From: Saprospiraceae bacterium
GTDB lineage: Bacteria > Bacteroidota > Bacteroidia > Chitinophagales > Saprospiraceae
Reading direction: 5' to 3'
DNA: 35,074 bases
NCBI GenBank assembly: GCA_021739645.1
Contig: JAIPBL010000068.1
Location: 1-35,074, forward strand
The notes under the pieces are model-generated. The model was not told the origin of the DNA. It did no database searches and saw only the letters and a list, made by a program, of their open reading frames with translations. Shown here one piece after another: positions 16,468 through 25,879 of the stretch. Position 1 is the first letter of the stretch. Every line of letters begins with the position of its first letter. A program made the position numbers and the translations under genes.

Positions 16468-17556
16468 ATGTCGGGCAGCTCGCTCGATGGCCTAGATGTT
16501 GCCTACTGCCGCCTCGACACAGCATGGGACGGAGCCGTTTTTTTGGTAAAAAACTGGGAACTGCTCCTTGTCGATACCTTGCCATTTACACCAGAATGGC
16601 AAGACCGACTGAGGCAACTCCCCTCGGCCTCGGCGCTGGATTTTTGCTACGCCCATGCGGCTTTGGGGCATTATTTGGGTGAGTTGGTCAATCGCTTTTT
16701 TATTGAAAAAAAGCTCGACCCAGCAGCGGTTGACCTCATCGCCTCGCACGGCCACACCATTTTCCACGAACCAGCTCAGGGCTTTACCGTCCAAATCGGG
16801 GATGGCGCTGCACTGGCGGCGGCCACCGGATGTGCCGTGGTCTGCGACTTCCGCACTGCCGACGTGGCGCTCGGCGGGCAGGGCGCACCCCTCGCTCCGA
16901 TGGCCGATAAAATGCTTTTCCCCGGCTATGATTTTTACCTCAACCTCGGTGGCATCGCCAATATCACCTGCCGCACCCCGTCCGACCAGTTCGTCGCATT
17001 CGATGTTTGCGGAGCAAACCAAGCGCTGAACGCCCTCGCCAACCTCGTCGGCCAGTCCTACGACGCCGACGGCCAGCTCGCCGCCAGCGGTCAGCTCGAC
17101 CCCCAGCTTTGGGAGCAAATCAACGGACAAGGCTTTTTTGCACAGCCCTACCCCAAGTCGCTCTCGAACCAGTGGGTGCAGCAGCACCTGACGCAACCCT
17201 GCTTGGCTGCCACCTCGCCCATCGCAGACCGGCTGCACACCGTCTGCCAGCACGTGGGCTACCAATTGGCGCAGTCCGTGAAGCAAGTGCTTGATTGCGA
17301 GCATTTTGCAAAAGAAAAATACCGGATGCTGGCCACGGGCGGTGGCGTGTTCAACGGCTACCTGATGCACTGCATCCAGCGGCACCTCCCCAGCGTGGAG
17401 GTGGTCATTCCTTCGGAAAACGTCGTGAAGTTCAAAGAGGCGCTGCTCATGGCACTGCTCGGCGTGATGCGCCTGGAGGGTGCACCAAATTGCATGGCGA
17501 GCGTGACGGGAGCGAGGGAGGATACCATTGGGGGCGGGGTTTATGGAGCGAAATAA
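16468..17556 (+). CDS. anmK: anhydro-N-acetylmuramic acid kinase
   Basis: Hexokinase-like cytosolic enzyme of cell-wall recycling: phosphorylates and opens 1,6-anhydro-MurNAc to MurNAc-6-phosphate. Visible motifs are GLMSGSSLDGLDVAYC (phosphate loop), LIASHGHTIFHEP, the catalytic D block CDFRTADVALGGQGAPLAP, YLNLGGIANIT, and C-terminal ATGGGVFNGYLM. From the ATG at 16468 it has 362 residues, but this start drops the first beta-strand: the family's YxxIGLMSG lead is encoded directly upstream in frame (TKTYHTIGL, 16441-16467). The frame is open back to 16366 with no ATG, GTG or TTG. The true start is thus a rare codon (several ATC are available), or there is a frameshift from an ATG at 16382 in another frame. 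Confidence 0.93.
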   Translation: MSGSSLDGLDVAYCRLDTAWDGAVFLVKNWELLLVDTLPFTPEWQDRLRQLPSASALDFCYAHAALGHYLGELVNRFFIEKKLDPAAVDLIASHGHTIFHEPAQGFTVQIGDGAALAAATGCAVVCDFRTADVALGGQGAPLAPMADKMLFPGYDFYLNLGGIANITCRTPSDQFVAFDVCGANQALNALANLVGQSYDADGQLAASGQLDPQLWEQINGQGFFAQPYPKSLSNQWVQQHLTQPCLAATSPIADRLHTVCQHVGYQLAQSVKQVLDCEHFAKEKYRMLATGGGVFNGYLMHCIQRHLPSVEVVIPSENVVKFKEALLMALLGVMRLEGAPNCMASVTGAREDTIGGGVYGAK

Positions 17557-17644
17557 AGGCTTACGCCCGCTTTGTGTCTCGTCTTTGGAAAGCCTTTCAT
17601 CCAAAAAAATTATCATAAAAATTAGAGGACTGAATTTAGTATCC

Positions 17645-17788
17645 CGTGCCGCTAGGCACGAAATGTTGGCAGCAATCAACCGAACATTGTGCGACAGCGT
17701 GCCGTAGGTACGCCATATCAAGTGTACTTACGGCACACATTGTCGTGTTTAAATCATTTGCTACCGACATTTTGTGCCTAACGGCACA
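17645..17788. repeat. composite palindromic element A (four GTGCC...GGCAC units, nested inverted)
   Basis: Four related palindromic units lie in the order forward, forward, reverse, reverse: 17645-17660, 17697-17714, 17722-17738 and 17773-17788. The outer arms 17645-17675 and 17758-17788 match as inverted copies at 26 of 31 positions, including the AAATGTTGGCAGCAA-like tail; the inner two form their own hairpin. This fills part of the gene-free stretch 17557-18120. Such units resemble the REP-like intergenic palindromes of Bacteroidota. Confidence 0.82.
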
Positions 17789-17931
17789 TTTAAACCCCAA
17801 AATCGAATAAAAAACCAAACACACGAAACTGGCAAAGCTGATTTTTGAAACTCCCCAGATTACCCATCTTTTTTACCTTCGCAATTGGCAGGCAGGTGCT
17901 TGCTTTTTTAAAAAGCTCAAGTTGCGGATAG

Positions 17932-18080
17932 CGTCCCATGGGGACGGCATCTTTGTAGAAATTGAAAGAATGCAGGTACCCGTTCCATCGGAACGGCATC
18001 TTTTTGCCGAAATACCGTTCCGATGGAACGGCAAATCAGTGCTGTTTCTAAGGGCTACAAAGATTTTGTTCCTACGGAAC
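17932..18080. repeat. composite palindromic element B (four GTTCC/GTCCC units, nested inverted)
   Basis: Four units again in the order forward, forward, reverse, reverse: 17932-17946, 17980-17996, 18015-18031 and 18068-18080. The two inner units are exact reverse complements over 17 bases. The outer units share the tail ATCTTTGTAG (17949-17958, and inverted at 18055-18064). The element ends 40 bases before the start of the next gene, so it would lie in that gene's leader if transcription starts near a TACCTTCG at 17874-17881. Confidence 0.82.
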
Positions 18081-18120
18081 ATTTACCGCAACTTGAATTA
18101 CAAAACAAAACTTACCAACC

Positions 18121-21100
18121 ATGCGCCATCGCATCGCACTTGCCCTTGTAGGCATCCTCATCCTGTTGAGTCCCAGCCTTTTTGCACAAAAAAAGAAAGC
18201 CACTCCTGCACCACCAGCGGTGAAGTTCGAGGAGAAACTGTACCGCTCCCTCCAATGGCGAAACATCGGCCCATACCGGGGCGGACGCTCGGCGGCGGTG
18301 ACCGGGGTGCCGGGCAAACCCAACCTGTTCTACTTTGGCAGCACGGGTGGTGGCGTTTGGCGAACGACCGATGGCGGGCGCAGCTGGGAGAACCTCTCCG
18401 ATGGTTTCTTTGGCGGCTCTGTGGGGGCAGTGGCCGTCAGTGATAGCGACCCGAACGTCATCTACGTGGGCGGCGGCGAGGTTACCTTGCGGGGCAACGT
18501 CAGCTACGGCTACGGCGTCTGGAAATCGGAAGATGCTGGCAAAACATGGAAGTCAATGGGCCTGAAAAACAGCCGGCACATCCCCCGAATCCGCATTCAC
18601 CCCAACAACCCCGATGTGGTTTACGCTGCCGTGCTGGGCGATATTTTCACCAACAGCAGCGAGCGGGGTGTCTATCGCTCCATGGACGGCGGAAAAACCT
18701 GGGAGCGCACCCTTTTCGTCAACGACGAAGTAGGCGCCGTTGACCTCACTTTCGACCCCAACAACCCCCGCATCCTTTTCGCCTCTTCCTGGCGGGTGCG
18801 CCGCAGCCCGCACAGCCTCAGCAGCGGCGGCGATGGCTCCGGCCTCTGGAAAAGTACCGACAGCGGCAAGACCTGGGCCGATATCTCCCGCAGCGAGGGC
18901 TTGCCGAAGGATACGCTCGGCATCATCGGCGTCACCGTTTCGCCCGCCAACTCTGACCGGGTTTGGGCCATCATCGAAAGCAAAACGGGCGGCATCTTCC
19001 GCTCCGACGATGGCGGCAAAAAATGGCAGAAAATCAACGAAGACCGCAACCTCCGACAGCGGGCCTGGTACTACACCCGCATTTACGCTGACCCAAAAGA
19101 TGTGGATGTGGTGTATGTCGTGAACGTGAGTTACCACAAGTCGAAGGATGGCGGCAGGACTTTTACCGCCTCCAATGCCGCCCACGGCGACCACCACGAC
19201 ATGTGGATTGCCCCGGAAGACCCCAACCGCATCGTCATGGCCGACGACGGCGGCGCCTGCATCAGCTACGACGGCGGCGAAACCTGGAGCAGCTACCACA
19301 ACCAGCCCACTGCCCAGTTCTACCGAGTAACCACGGACAACCATTTCCCCTACCGCATCTATGTTGCGCAGCAAGACAATAGCACCCTGCGCATCCTGCA
19401 TCGAACGGGTGGCGGCAGCATTGGCGAAGACGACTGGGAATCCACGGCGGGCGGCGAAAGCGGCCACATCGCTGTGGACCCGCTGAACAACGACATCGTG
19501 TACGGCGGCAGCTACAGCGGCCTGCTGGAGCGCATGGACCACCGCACCCGCATCCAGCGCTCCATCGACGTTTGGCCGGACGACCCCATCGGCCACGGTG
19601 CCGAGGACAGCAAGTACCGTTTCCAGTGGAACTTCCCGCTGTTCTTCTCGCCGCACGACCCGAAGAAACTTTATGCCTGCTCCCAGCACCTGCACGTGAC
19701 CACCAACGAGGGGCAAAGCTGGCGCACCATCAGCCCCGACCTGACCCGCAACGACAAGTCGAAGCAGCAGGCATCTGGCGGCCCCATTACGAAGGACAAC
19801 ACAGGCGTGGAGGTTTATTGCACCATTTTCGCAGCGGCGGAAAGCCCACGGGTGAAGGATTTGCTTTGGGTCGGTAGCGATGATGGCCTGGTGAACATCA
19901 GCCGTGACGGTGGTGCCAGTTGGCAAAACGTGACGCCCCCCACCCTACCCGAATGGACGATGGTGAACGCCATCGAACCCAGCCCTTTCGAAGATGGCGG
20001 CTGCTACTTTGCTGCCACTTCTTACAAGTCGGGCGATTACCAACCGCTTCTTTTTAAGACAAATGATTACGGTAAAACTTGGGTGAAAATCACGAACGGC
20101 ATCGCTAACGACCATTTCACAAGGGTGGTGCGCTGCGACCCCAAGCGCCGTGGCCTCCTCTATGCCGGCACGGAGAGCGGCATGTACCTGAGTTTTGATG
20201 ACGGGGCAAACTGGCAGCCGTTCCAACTGAACCTGCCCATCGTGCCCATCACCGACCTGGCGGTGAAGAACGACAACCTCATTGCAGCCACACAGGGCCG
20301 CAGCATCTGGATGATTGACGACCTGACCGTGCTGCACCAGCTCAACGACGATGTTGGGAAGAAAACCACGCACCTCTACCGCCCGATGGACAGCTACCGC
20401 ACGGACGGCTATCAGTCCAGAAGGCCAAACGGTGAGGGAACGAACCACCCCGGCGGCGTGACGGTGCATTTTATTTTGCCAAAATTGGATACGGCAAAAA
20501 CAGTGGTGAAACTGGCTTTTTTGGAAAAAGACGGCGATGTGATTCGGGAGTTTTCCACCAAACCAAAGGACAAAAAGGACAAACTGGTGGTGAAGGACAG
20601 CGCCCAAACTTTCAACTGGAACATTCGCTACCCCGATGCCAAAACCGTGGACGGCATGATACTTTGGTGGGCCCAAACCAGCGGACCAAGGGCCATGCCG
20701 GGTGAATATCGGGTGCGCCTAACGGTGGGCGACGATGCGCCGATGGAGCAACCGTTCCGCATCCTGAAAGACCCCCGCTCCACCAGCACCGACGCCGATT
20801 TTCAGCGGCAGTTCGAGTTCCTGATGGGTGTGCGGGACAAGATGACGGAGGCGCACCAGGCCATCCTCGACATTCGGGATGTGCGGGGCCAACTGAAGGC
20901 TTTCACCAGCCGCCTCGACAAGGACAGCACCGAACTAAAACCCTTGCTCGACCTTGCGAAGCAAATGGACAGCACCATGACCGTGGTGGAGGAACAGCTT
21001 TACCAAACAAAAAACCGCAGCGGCCAAGACCCGCTCAACTTCCCCATCCGCCTGACTAACAAACTGGGCCACGTGGCGGCCCTGACCTACGGCGACTTTC

Positions 21101-21255
21101 CGCCCACAGACCAAGCCGTGGAGGTGCAGCGGGAGTTGTCTGCTGCCATAGATGGCTGGCTGGCGCAACTCAAAACCGTGAAGGAGCAGGATTTGCCCGC
21201 CTTTAATCGGATGGTGCGGGAGATGGAGGTGGATTTGATTCGGTTGAAGAACTGA
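18121..21255 (+). CDS. secreted VPS10/sortilin-like beta-propeller protein with Asp-box repeats
   Basis: 1044 residues with a signal peptide (about 1-22, ending SPSLFAQ). The first 750 residues hold about eleven Asp-box turns of the S-x-D-x-G-x-T-W type (TTDGGRSW, SEDAGKTW, SMDGGKTW, STDSGKTW, SDDGGKKW, SKDGGRTF, SYDGGETW, TTNEGQSW, SRDGGASW, TNDYGKTW, SFDDGANW), enough for two propellers or one large ten-bladed one. A C-terminal region (about 790-1044) has a beta-sandwich-like part and a helical end (RELSAAIDGWLAQLKTV). Databases often label these 'glycosyl hydrolase', but no sialidase catalytic set is visible and binding or peptidase-associated roles are equally possible. No T9SS sorting domain is seen at the C-terminus. 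Confidence 0.85.
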   Translation: MRHRIALALVGILILLSPSLFAQKKKATPAPPAVKFEEKLYRSLQWRNIGPYRGGRSAAVTGVPGKPNLFYFGSTGGGVWRTTDGGRSWENLSDGFFGGSVGAVAVSDSDPNVIYVGGGEVTLRGNVSYGYGVWKSEDAGKTWKSMGLKNSRHIPRIRIHPNNPDVVYAAVLGDIFTNSSERGVYRSMDGGKTWERTLFVNDEVGAVDLTFDPNNPRILFASSWRVRRSPHSLSSGGDGSGLWKSTDSGKTWADISRSEGLPKDTLGIIGVTVSPANSDRVWAIIESKTGGIFRSDDGGKKWQKINEDRNLRQRAWYYTRIYADPKDVDVVYVVNVSYHKSKDGGRTFTASNAAHGDHHDMWIAPEDPNRIVMADDGGACISYDGGETWSSYHNQPTAQFYRVTTDNHFPYRIYVAQQDNSTLRILHRTGGGSIGEDDWESTAGGESGHIAVDPLNNDIVYGGSYSGLLERMDHRTRIQRSIDVWPDDPIGHGAEDSKYRFQWNFPLFFSPHDPKKLYACSQHLHVTTNEGQSWRTISPDLTRNDKSKQQASGGPITKDNTGVEVYCTIFAAAESPRVKDLLWVGSDDGLVNISRDGGASWQNVTPPTLPEWTMVNAIEPSPFEDGGCYFAATSYKSGDYQPLLFKTNDYGKTWVKITNGIANDHFTRVVRCDPKRRGLLYAGTESGMYLSFDDGANWQPFQLNLPIVPITDLAVKNDNLIAATQGRSIWMIDDLTVLHQLNDDVGKKTTHLYRPMDSYRTDGYQSRRPNGEGTNHPGGVTVHFILPKLDTAKTVVKLAFLEKDGDVIREFSTKPKDKKDKLVVKDSAQTFNWNIRYPDAKTVDGMILWWAQTSGPRAMPGEYRVRLTVGDDAPMEQPFRILKDPRSTSTDADFQRQFEFLMGVRDKMTEAHQAILDIRDVRGQLKAFTSRLDKDSTELKPLLDLAKQMDSTMTVVEEQLYQTKNRSGQDPLNFPIRLTNKLGHVAALTYGDFPPTDQAVEVQRELSAAIDGWLAQLKTVKEQDLPAFNRMVREMEVDLIRLKN

Positions 21256-21263
21256 GGCTTGAT

Positions 21264-21336
21264 AGCGCACGGATTGGGACGGGTGTTACGGATTAAATCA
21301 GTGCAAATTCGTAACATCCGTTCCAATCCGTGTGCC
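21264..21336. terminator. long stem-loop between convergent genes (repeat-type, probable terminator)
   Basis: Arms 21264-21293 and 21307-21336 pair over 30 positions: 25 Watson-Crick and, read on the plus strand, four G-U wobbles, with a 13-base loop. It begins nine bases after the propeller gene stop and its right arm ends directly before the convergent lipoprotein stop. No T-run follows, so it may act by structure only, or may be a mobile palindromic repeat (CACGGATT...AATCCGTG type). Confidence 0.65.
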
Positions 21337-21337
21337 A

Positions 21338-22117
21338 TTAGTAATAAAACACAATATCCGACTTGGGCAGTTTGACTTCGTTTTCCCCAGGGCGAAAGCT
21401 GGCCATATTCGGCGGGCTGGCCAGCTTTACCACAAAGTCTTTTTTCTCTGTTTTGGTGACCGGATTTTCTTCGCTTTTCTCGCAATCTTCCGTGGTCTTT
21501 TTGTAGTTGATTTTCCCCGTGGAAAGATTGTAATCGAAGTCTTCGAAGTAGTCGCAAGGTGCGCCGTTGTTGACGGTAGCGCCGATTAGTTGCCAGGCAT
21601 TGTTCTGGTAACGGAAGCGGTGGGTGTAATGCCACTTCTGACGGCTCCCGCCGAAATGCTGGAGTACCAAGCTGCCATTTTCAATTGCTACCGCCTCAAA
21701 GGGGTCACCCATCACGCCGCCCTGCTCGCTCGGCAACACAGCCCCCAACGACTTGTGCCACAGCTCCCAACCACCGTCTTTTTGCTTGTAAATATGGAGT
21801 TCCCGCTCTGTGCCAAAGTCCGACTGGCGGTCAGTGTTAAAGACCACGACTTTTTCTTCCACGTTGTCCTTGTCCAAATCGCCCTTGGCATCTCCCATCA
21901 CTTCATAGCCTTTTGGCGTTTGGATTTTGTCTTGAAAGGGTGCCTTCTCCGCATCGGGCGCTGCGGTATTTGATTCCGTATCGGGTGCTGCGGTTGCTTC
22001 TGACTCATCTGAAGGTGCTGTCGTCACTGCATCATCCGTCGTGGACTTGCCTTTGTTGTCAGTGCAAGCTGAAAAGGCGAGGCAAATAAGCAATATTGCG
22101 TAGTTGTATTTTTTCAT
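21338..22117 (-). CDS. lipoprotein of unknown function
   Basis: 259 residues from the ATG at 22117; the longer frame upstream is basic, low in family character and places the signal peptide internally, so it is rejected. The lipoprotein signal ends LICLAFSAC (C17), followed by an acidic, threonine/alanine-rich linker (about 20-60). The folded part starts YEVMGDAKGDLDKDNVEEKVVVF, which resembles the D-x-D-x-D start of a VCBS/FG-GAP-like strand turn found in many Bacteroidota lipoproteins that report on cell-envelope values. No catalytic motif is visible. It is convergent with the propeller gene. Confidence 0.75.
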   Translation of the reverse strand: MKKYNYAILLICLAFSACTDNKGKSTTDDAVTTAPSDESEATAAPDTESNTAAPDAEKAPFQDKIQTPKGYEVMGDAKGDLDKDNVEEKVVVFNTDRQSDFGTERELHIYKQKDGGWELWHKSLGAVLPSEQGGVMGDPFEAVAIENGSLVLQHFGGSRQKWHYTHRFRYQNNAWQLIGATVNNGAPCDYFEDFDYNLSTGKINYKKTTEDCEKSEENPVTKTEKKDFVVKLASPPNMASFRPGENEVKLPKSDIVFYY

Positions 22118-22227
22118 AAACTTGGATTCAAATATAGAAGACTTGAAAGAGAGGAAGGAAGGAGGTAAAAAGTGGACCCCGGACCGACCCTTCCCTTTTT
22201 TTTTGTTACGCACTCTTATCGTTATTT

Positions 22228-23280
22228 CTACAACCCCAATATCTTCCGGTTCATCGCCTCATCCGCCTCTCCACCGGCGAAGTCGTCGAACGCCCGCTCC
22301 GTCACTTTGATGATGTGGTTTTCGATGAACGGCGCACCTTCGGCGGCACCTTGCTCCGAGTCCTTGATGCAGCATTCCCATTCCAGCACTGCCCAGCCGT
22401 CGTAGTCGTACTGCGCCAGTTTGCTGAAAATGGAGATGAAATCCACCTGCCCATCGCCGAGCGAACGGAAGCGGCCAGGGCGGTCCACCCAACCTTGGTA
22501 GCCGCCGTACACGCCACTGCGGCCAGTGGCGTTGAACTCGGCATCCTTCACATGGAACATCTTGATGAACTCGTGGTAAATGTCAATGTACGCCAGGTAG
22601 TCCAACTGCTGGAGCACGAAATGGCTGGGGTCGTAGAGGATGTTCACCCGTTGGTGGTTGCCGGTGGCCTTGCGGAACAGCTCGAAGGTGATGCCGTCGT
22701 GCAGGTCCTCGCCGGGGTGTATTTCGTAGCAGACGTCCACGCCGACCTCGTCGAAAGCGTTCAGGATGGGCATCCAGCGCTTGGCCAGTTCCCGGAAACC
22801 CGTTTCCACCAAACCCTGCGGACGCTGCGGCCACGGGTACACGGTCGGCCAGAGCAGCGCCCCGCTGAACGTAGCATGCACGTCAATGCCAAGGTTGCGG
22901 CTGGCCTTGGCGGCCCATTTCAGTTGCTGCACGGCCCACTCGGTGCGGGCAGCGGGGTTGTTGCGGTGCGCCTCCGGCGCAAACACGTCGAAGCCAATGT
23001 CATACGCCGGATGAACGGCCACGAGTTGGCCTTGCAGGTGCGTGGAAAGCTCGGTGATTTCAACGCCGCAAGCATTCGCACGGCCCTTGAGGTCGTCGCA
23101 GTAGGTCTTGCTGTTGGCGGCTTTTTCGAGGTCAATCAGGCGGCTGTCCCAGGTCGGGATTTGCACGCCAAGGTAGCCGTGGCCAGCTGCCCAGGTGCAT
23201 ACATTTTCTAAAGAATCGAACGGTGCTTTGTCGCCCATGAACTGCGCCAGGAAGATGGCAGGGCCTTTGATGTTTTTCAT
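22228..23280 (-). CDS. sugar phosphate isomerase/epimerase-like TIM barrel (AP endonuclease 2 fold)
   Basis: 350 residues from the ATG at 23280; the preceding 44 codons look untranslated. The xylose-isomerase-like TIM barrel shows the metal-site pattern: E in VCYEIHPGEDLHDG, D/H in ILYDPSHFVLQQLDY, H in IKMFHVKDAEF and E in WAVLEWECCIKDSEQG. The N-terminus FLAQFMGDKAPFDSLENVC and the block VGWVDRPGRFRSLGDGQVDF-type (YQGWVDRPGRFRSLGDGQ) are typical of a Bacteroidota subfamily often found with Gfo/Idh/MocA oxidoreductases in sugar-derivative catabolism. No such partner lies nearby here. The substrate is unknown; the enzyme is probably cytosolic. Confidence 0.88.
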   Translation of the reverse strand: MKNIKGPAIFLAQFMGDKAPFDSLENVCTWAAGHGYLGVQIPTWDSRLIDLEKAANSKTYCDDLKGRANACGVEITELSTHLQGQLVAVHPAYDIGFDVFAPEAHRNNPAARTEWAVQQLKWAAKASRNLGIDVHATFSGALLWPTVYPWPQRPQGLVETGFRELAKRWMPILNAFDEVGVDVCYEIHPGEDLHDGITFELFRKATGNHQRVNILYDPSHFVLQQLDYLAYIDIYHEFIKMFHVKDAEFNATGRSGVYGGYQGWVDRPGRFRSLGDGQVDFISIFSKLAQYDYDGWAVLEWECCIKDSEQGAAEGAPFIENHIIKVTERAFDDFAGGEADEAMNRKILGL

Positions 23281-23433
23281 TGATGTTTTATTTTTTGTTG
23301 AAAAATGCTGGTTCGGTGGAATTTTGGAGAGCGCCAAATTAGGGAAAATCTTTTGGGGTAAAAATTGAATTTTCAGATAACTGGTATGCTGTATTTTATG
23401 CTCAACTATCACATCTTTTAGCTGTTAAAAAGC

Positions 23434-23441
23434 TACCTTTG
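23434..23441 (+). promoter_or_regulatory. candidate -7 element of the aconitase gene
   Basis: TACCTTTG fits TAnnTTTG, 55 bases before the aconitase start, giving a leader of about 50 bases. The -33 region has no good TTTG match. Confidence 0.45.
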
Positions 23442-23496
23442 CAAGCCAAAAAACACCGTTAAACAGCATTTTCTCACCAAAATATAAACTCTCAAT

Positions 23497-25773
23497 ATGG
23501 TTTTCGACCTCGATTTGATACAAAAGCTCTACGCAGAGCTACCTGCCAAGCTCAAAAAAGCCCGCAAAAAACTGGGCCGCCCGATGCCCCTGGCCGAAAA
23601 AATCCTCTACTCGCACCTCCATAAGGAATCGCCGCTGAAGGAGTACACCCGTGGCGTGGACTACGTTTCCTTCGCCCCCGACCGGGTGGCCATGCAGGAT
23701 GCCACGGCGCAAATGGCGCTGCTCCAGTTCGACATGTGCGGCAGTGCAAAAACCGCTGTGCCGAGCACCGTGCACTGCGATCACCTCATTCTGGCGAAAG
23801 ACGGCGCAAAAACCGACCTCGCCGACTCGCTCGACAAAAACAAGGAGGTGTTCGACTTCCTAGCCTCCATTTCCAACAAATACGGCATCGGCTTCTGGAA
23901 GCCGGGCGCTGGCATCATACACCAGATTGTGCTGGAAAACTACGCCTTCCCCGGTGCGATGATGATTGGAACAGACTCCCACACCCCCAATGCGGGCGGC
24001 CTCGGCATGGTCGCCATCGGCGTCGGTGGTGCGGATGCCGTGGACGTGATGGTGGGCATGCCTTGGGAACTGAAAATGCCCAAGCTCATTGGCGTGAAGC
24101 TGACCGGCAAACTGAGCGGCTGGACTTCGTCCAAAGACGTGATTCTGAAAGTGGCTGGCATCCTGACCGTGAAAGGTGGAACCGGTGCCATCGTGGAATA
24201 CTTTGGCGAGGGCGCAAAATCGCTGTCCTGCACGGGCAAAGGCACCATCTGCAACATGGGCGCTGAAATCGGCGCCACGACCTCCACTTTCGGCTACGAC
24301 GAGGCAATGGGGCGCTACCTGCGCATCACGGGCCGCAAGGAAGTGGCTGATTTGGCGGACAAAATTGCGAAGGACCTCACTGGCGATCCAGAGTGCTACG
24401 CAAACCCAGAAAAATACTTCGACCAGGTCATCGAGATTGACCTGAACACCCTGGAGCCACACGTGAACGGCCCATACACGCCGGATTTGGCTTGGCCAAT
24501 TTCCAAGTTTGCGCAAGCAGTAAAAGACAACGGCTACCCGCAAAAACTCGAAGTCGGCCTCATCGGCTCCTGCACCAACTCCAGCTACGAGGACCTCGAC
24601 CGGGCTGCCTCGCTGGCACGTCAGGCCGTTGCGAAGAAACTGAAAGTAAAATCGGAGTTCACGGTGACGCCCGGCTCCGAGCAAATCCGCTACACCGTGG
24701 CCCGTGACGGGCAATTGGAGGCTTTCGAGCAAATGGGCGGCGTGGTGCTGGCCAATGCCTGCGGCCCCTGCATCGGACAGTGGGCTCGGCACACGAACGA
24801 CCCGAACAAGAAAAATAGCATCATCACGTCGTTCAACCGCAACTTCTCGAAGCGGAACGACGGCAACCCGAACACGCACAGCTTCGTGGCAAGTCCCGAA
24901 ATCGTGACAGCGCTGGCCATCGCTGGCGACCTCGGCTTCAACCCACTAACGGACAGCCTCATCAACGAAGATGGTGTGGCGGTGCGGCTTGACCCGCCGA
25001 CCGGCGTGGAGCTACCTCCAAAAGGCTTCGACGTGAAGGACGCTGGCTTCCAGGCACCCGCCAAGGACGGCAGCAAGGTGAAAGTGCACGTCAGCCCAAC
25101 TTCGAACCGCCTGCAATTGCTGACGCCGTTCGAACCAATCACGACCAAGCAGCTCCGCAACATGCGGGTGCTCATCAAGGCGAAGGGCAAGTGTACCACC
25201 GACCACATCTCTATGGCCGGACCGTGGCTCCAATACCGGGGGCACTTGGAGAACATCTCCAACAACTGCCTGATTGGTGCTTTGAACGCTTTCAACGAGC
25301 AGGTGAACAGCGTGGCAAACTTTGGCAAACTTGGAAGGAACGCCAAGTTCATGCCTGTGCCGGACAGTGGCCGTGCATACAAAGCGGCTGGCGTTGGAAC
25401 GATTGTTTTCGGTGAAGAAAACTACGGCGAGGGCAGCAGCCGGGAACACGCAGCGATGGAGCCAAGGTTCCTCGGCGTGAAGGCGGTTATTGTAAAATCA
25501 TTCGCCCGCATCCACGAGACGAACCTGAAAAAGCAGGGCATGTTGGCGCTCACTTTTGTGAACAACGCCGACTACGACAAGGTGCGGCAGGACGACAAAA
25601 TTGACATCAAAGGAACGCTGTCGCCGGGCAAGAACCTGACCGTGGTGCTGAAACACGCCGACGGGACAGAGGAGAGCTTCGAGGTGAAGCACACTTACAA
25701 TAAGGCGCAGATTGCCTGGGTAAAAGCGGGTTCTGCGCTGAACAAGATTAGGAAAGACAAGAGCGCTGCGTAA
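23497..25773 (+). CDS. acnA: aconitate hydratase
   Basis: 758 residues, the length of the mitochondrial-type aconitase common in Bacteroidota, not the 890-residue AcnA or the AcnB form. It converts citrate to isocitrate in the TCA cycle through a [4Fe-4S] cluster; the ligands are C359 ([11 protein letters not shown]), C422 and C425 ([10 protein letters not shown]). Other signatures are [15 protein letters not shown], the C-terminal swivel domain start [20 protein letters not shown] and the catalytic serine loop [18 protein letters not shown]. The frame is intact. It is followed by a strong terminator and convergent with a lipoprotein gene. The symbol acnA is a convenience; acn would do as well. 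Confidence 0.97.
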   Translation: MVFDLDLIQKLYAELPAKLKKARKKLGRPMPLAEKILYSHLHKESPLKEYTRGVDYVSFAPDRVAMQDATAQMALLQFDMCGSAKTAVPSTVHCDHLILAKDGAKTDLADSLDKNKEVFDFLASISNKYGIGFWKPGAGIIHQIVLENYAFPGAMMIGTDSHTPNAGGLGMVAIGVGGADAVDVMVGMPWELKMPKLIGVKLTGKLSGWTSSKDVILKVAGILTVKGGTGAIVEYFGEGAKSLSCTGKGTICNMGAEIGATTSTFGYDEAMGRYLRITGRKEVADLADKIAKDLTGDPECYANPEKYFDQVIEIDLNTLEPHVNGPYTPDLAWPISKFAQAVKDNGYPQKLEVGLIGSCTNSSYEDLDRAASLARQAVAKKLKVKSEFTVTPGSEQIRYTVARDGQLEAFEQMGGVVLANACGPCIGQWARHTNDPNKKNSIITSFNRNFSKRNDGNPNTHSFVASPEIVTALAIAGDLGFNPLTDSLINEDGVAVRLDPPTGVELPPKGFDVKDAGFQAPAKDGSKVKVHVSPTSNRLQLLTPFEPITTKQLRNMRVLIKAKGKCTTDHISMAGPWLQYRGHLENISNNCLIGALNAFNEQVNSVANFGKLGRNAKFMPVPDSGRAYKAAGVGTIVFGEENYGEGSSREHAAMEPRFLGVKAVIVKSFARIHETNLKKQGMLALTFVNNADYDKVRQDDKIDIKGTLSPGKNLTVVLKHADGTEESFEVKHTYNKAQIAWVKAGSALNKIRKDKSAA

Positions 25774-25798
25774 TCCGTTAGCGGTTTTGTTTTAGGAT

Positions 25799-25834
25799 AA
25801 AAAAGGCTGCGCCAGAAGTGGTGCAGCCTTTTTT
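25799..25834. terminator. bidirectional rho-independent terminator after aconitase
   Basis: A 12-bp stem (25799-25810 with 25823-25834) of the form A6-GGCTGC...GCAGCC-T6 around a 12-base loop. The T-run on both strands suits the convergent genes on either side. Confidence 0.9.
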
Positions 25835-25879
25835 GATAGAAAAAATTTCAGTTATCAATGTCTATTTCGACATTGTTTC

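Noticed and set aside
17640-18080. Possible CRISPR array in the repeat-rich gap
   Set aside because: Units are palindromic, differ in sequence, alternate orientation and have no uniform spacers; no cas genes are nearby.
18553-19926. Long minus-strand open frame (457 codons) opposite the propeller gene, and similar ones opposite anmK (16492-17721) and the SNF2 gene (14416-15351, plus strand)
   Set aside because: They are antisense to genes with clear domains, have skewed H/V/A-rich composition and no recognisable motif. GC-rich codon use of the real genes keeps the opposite frames open.
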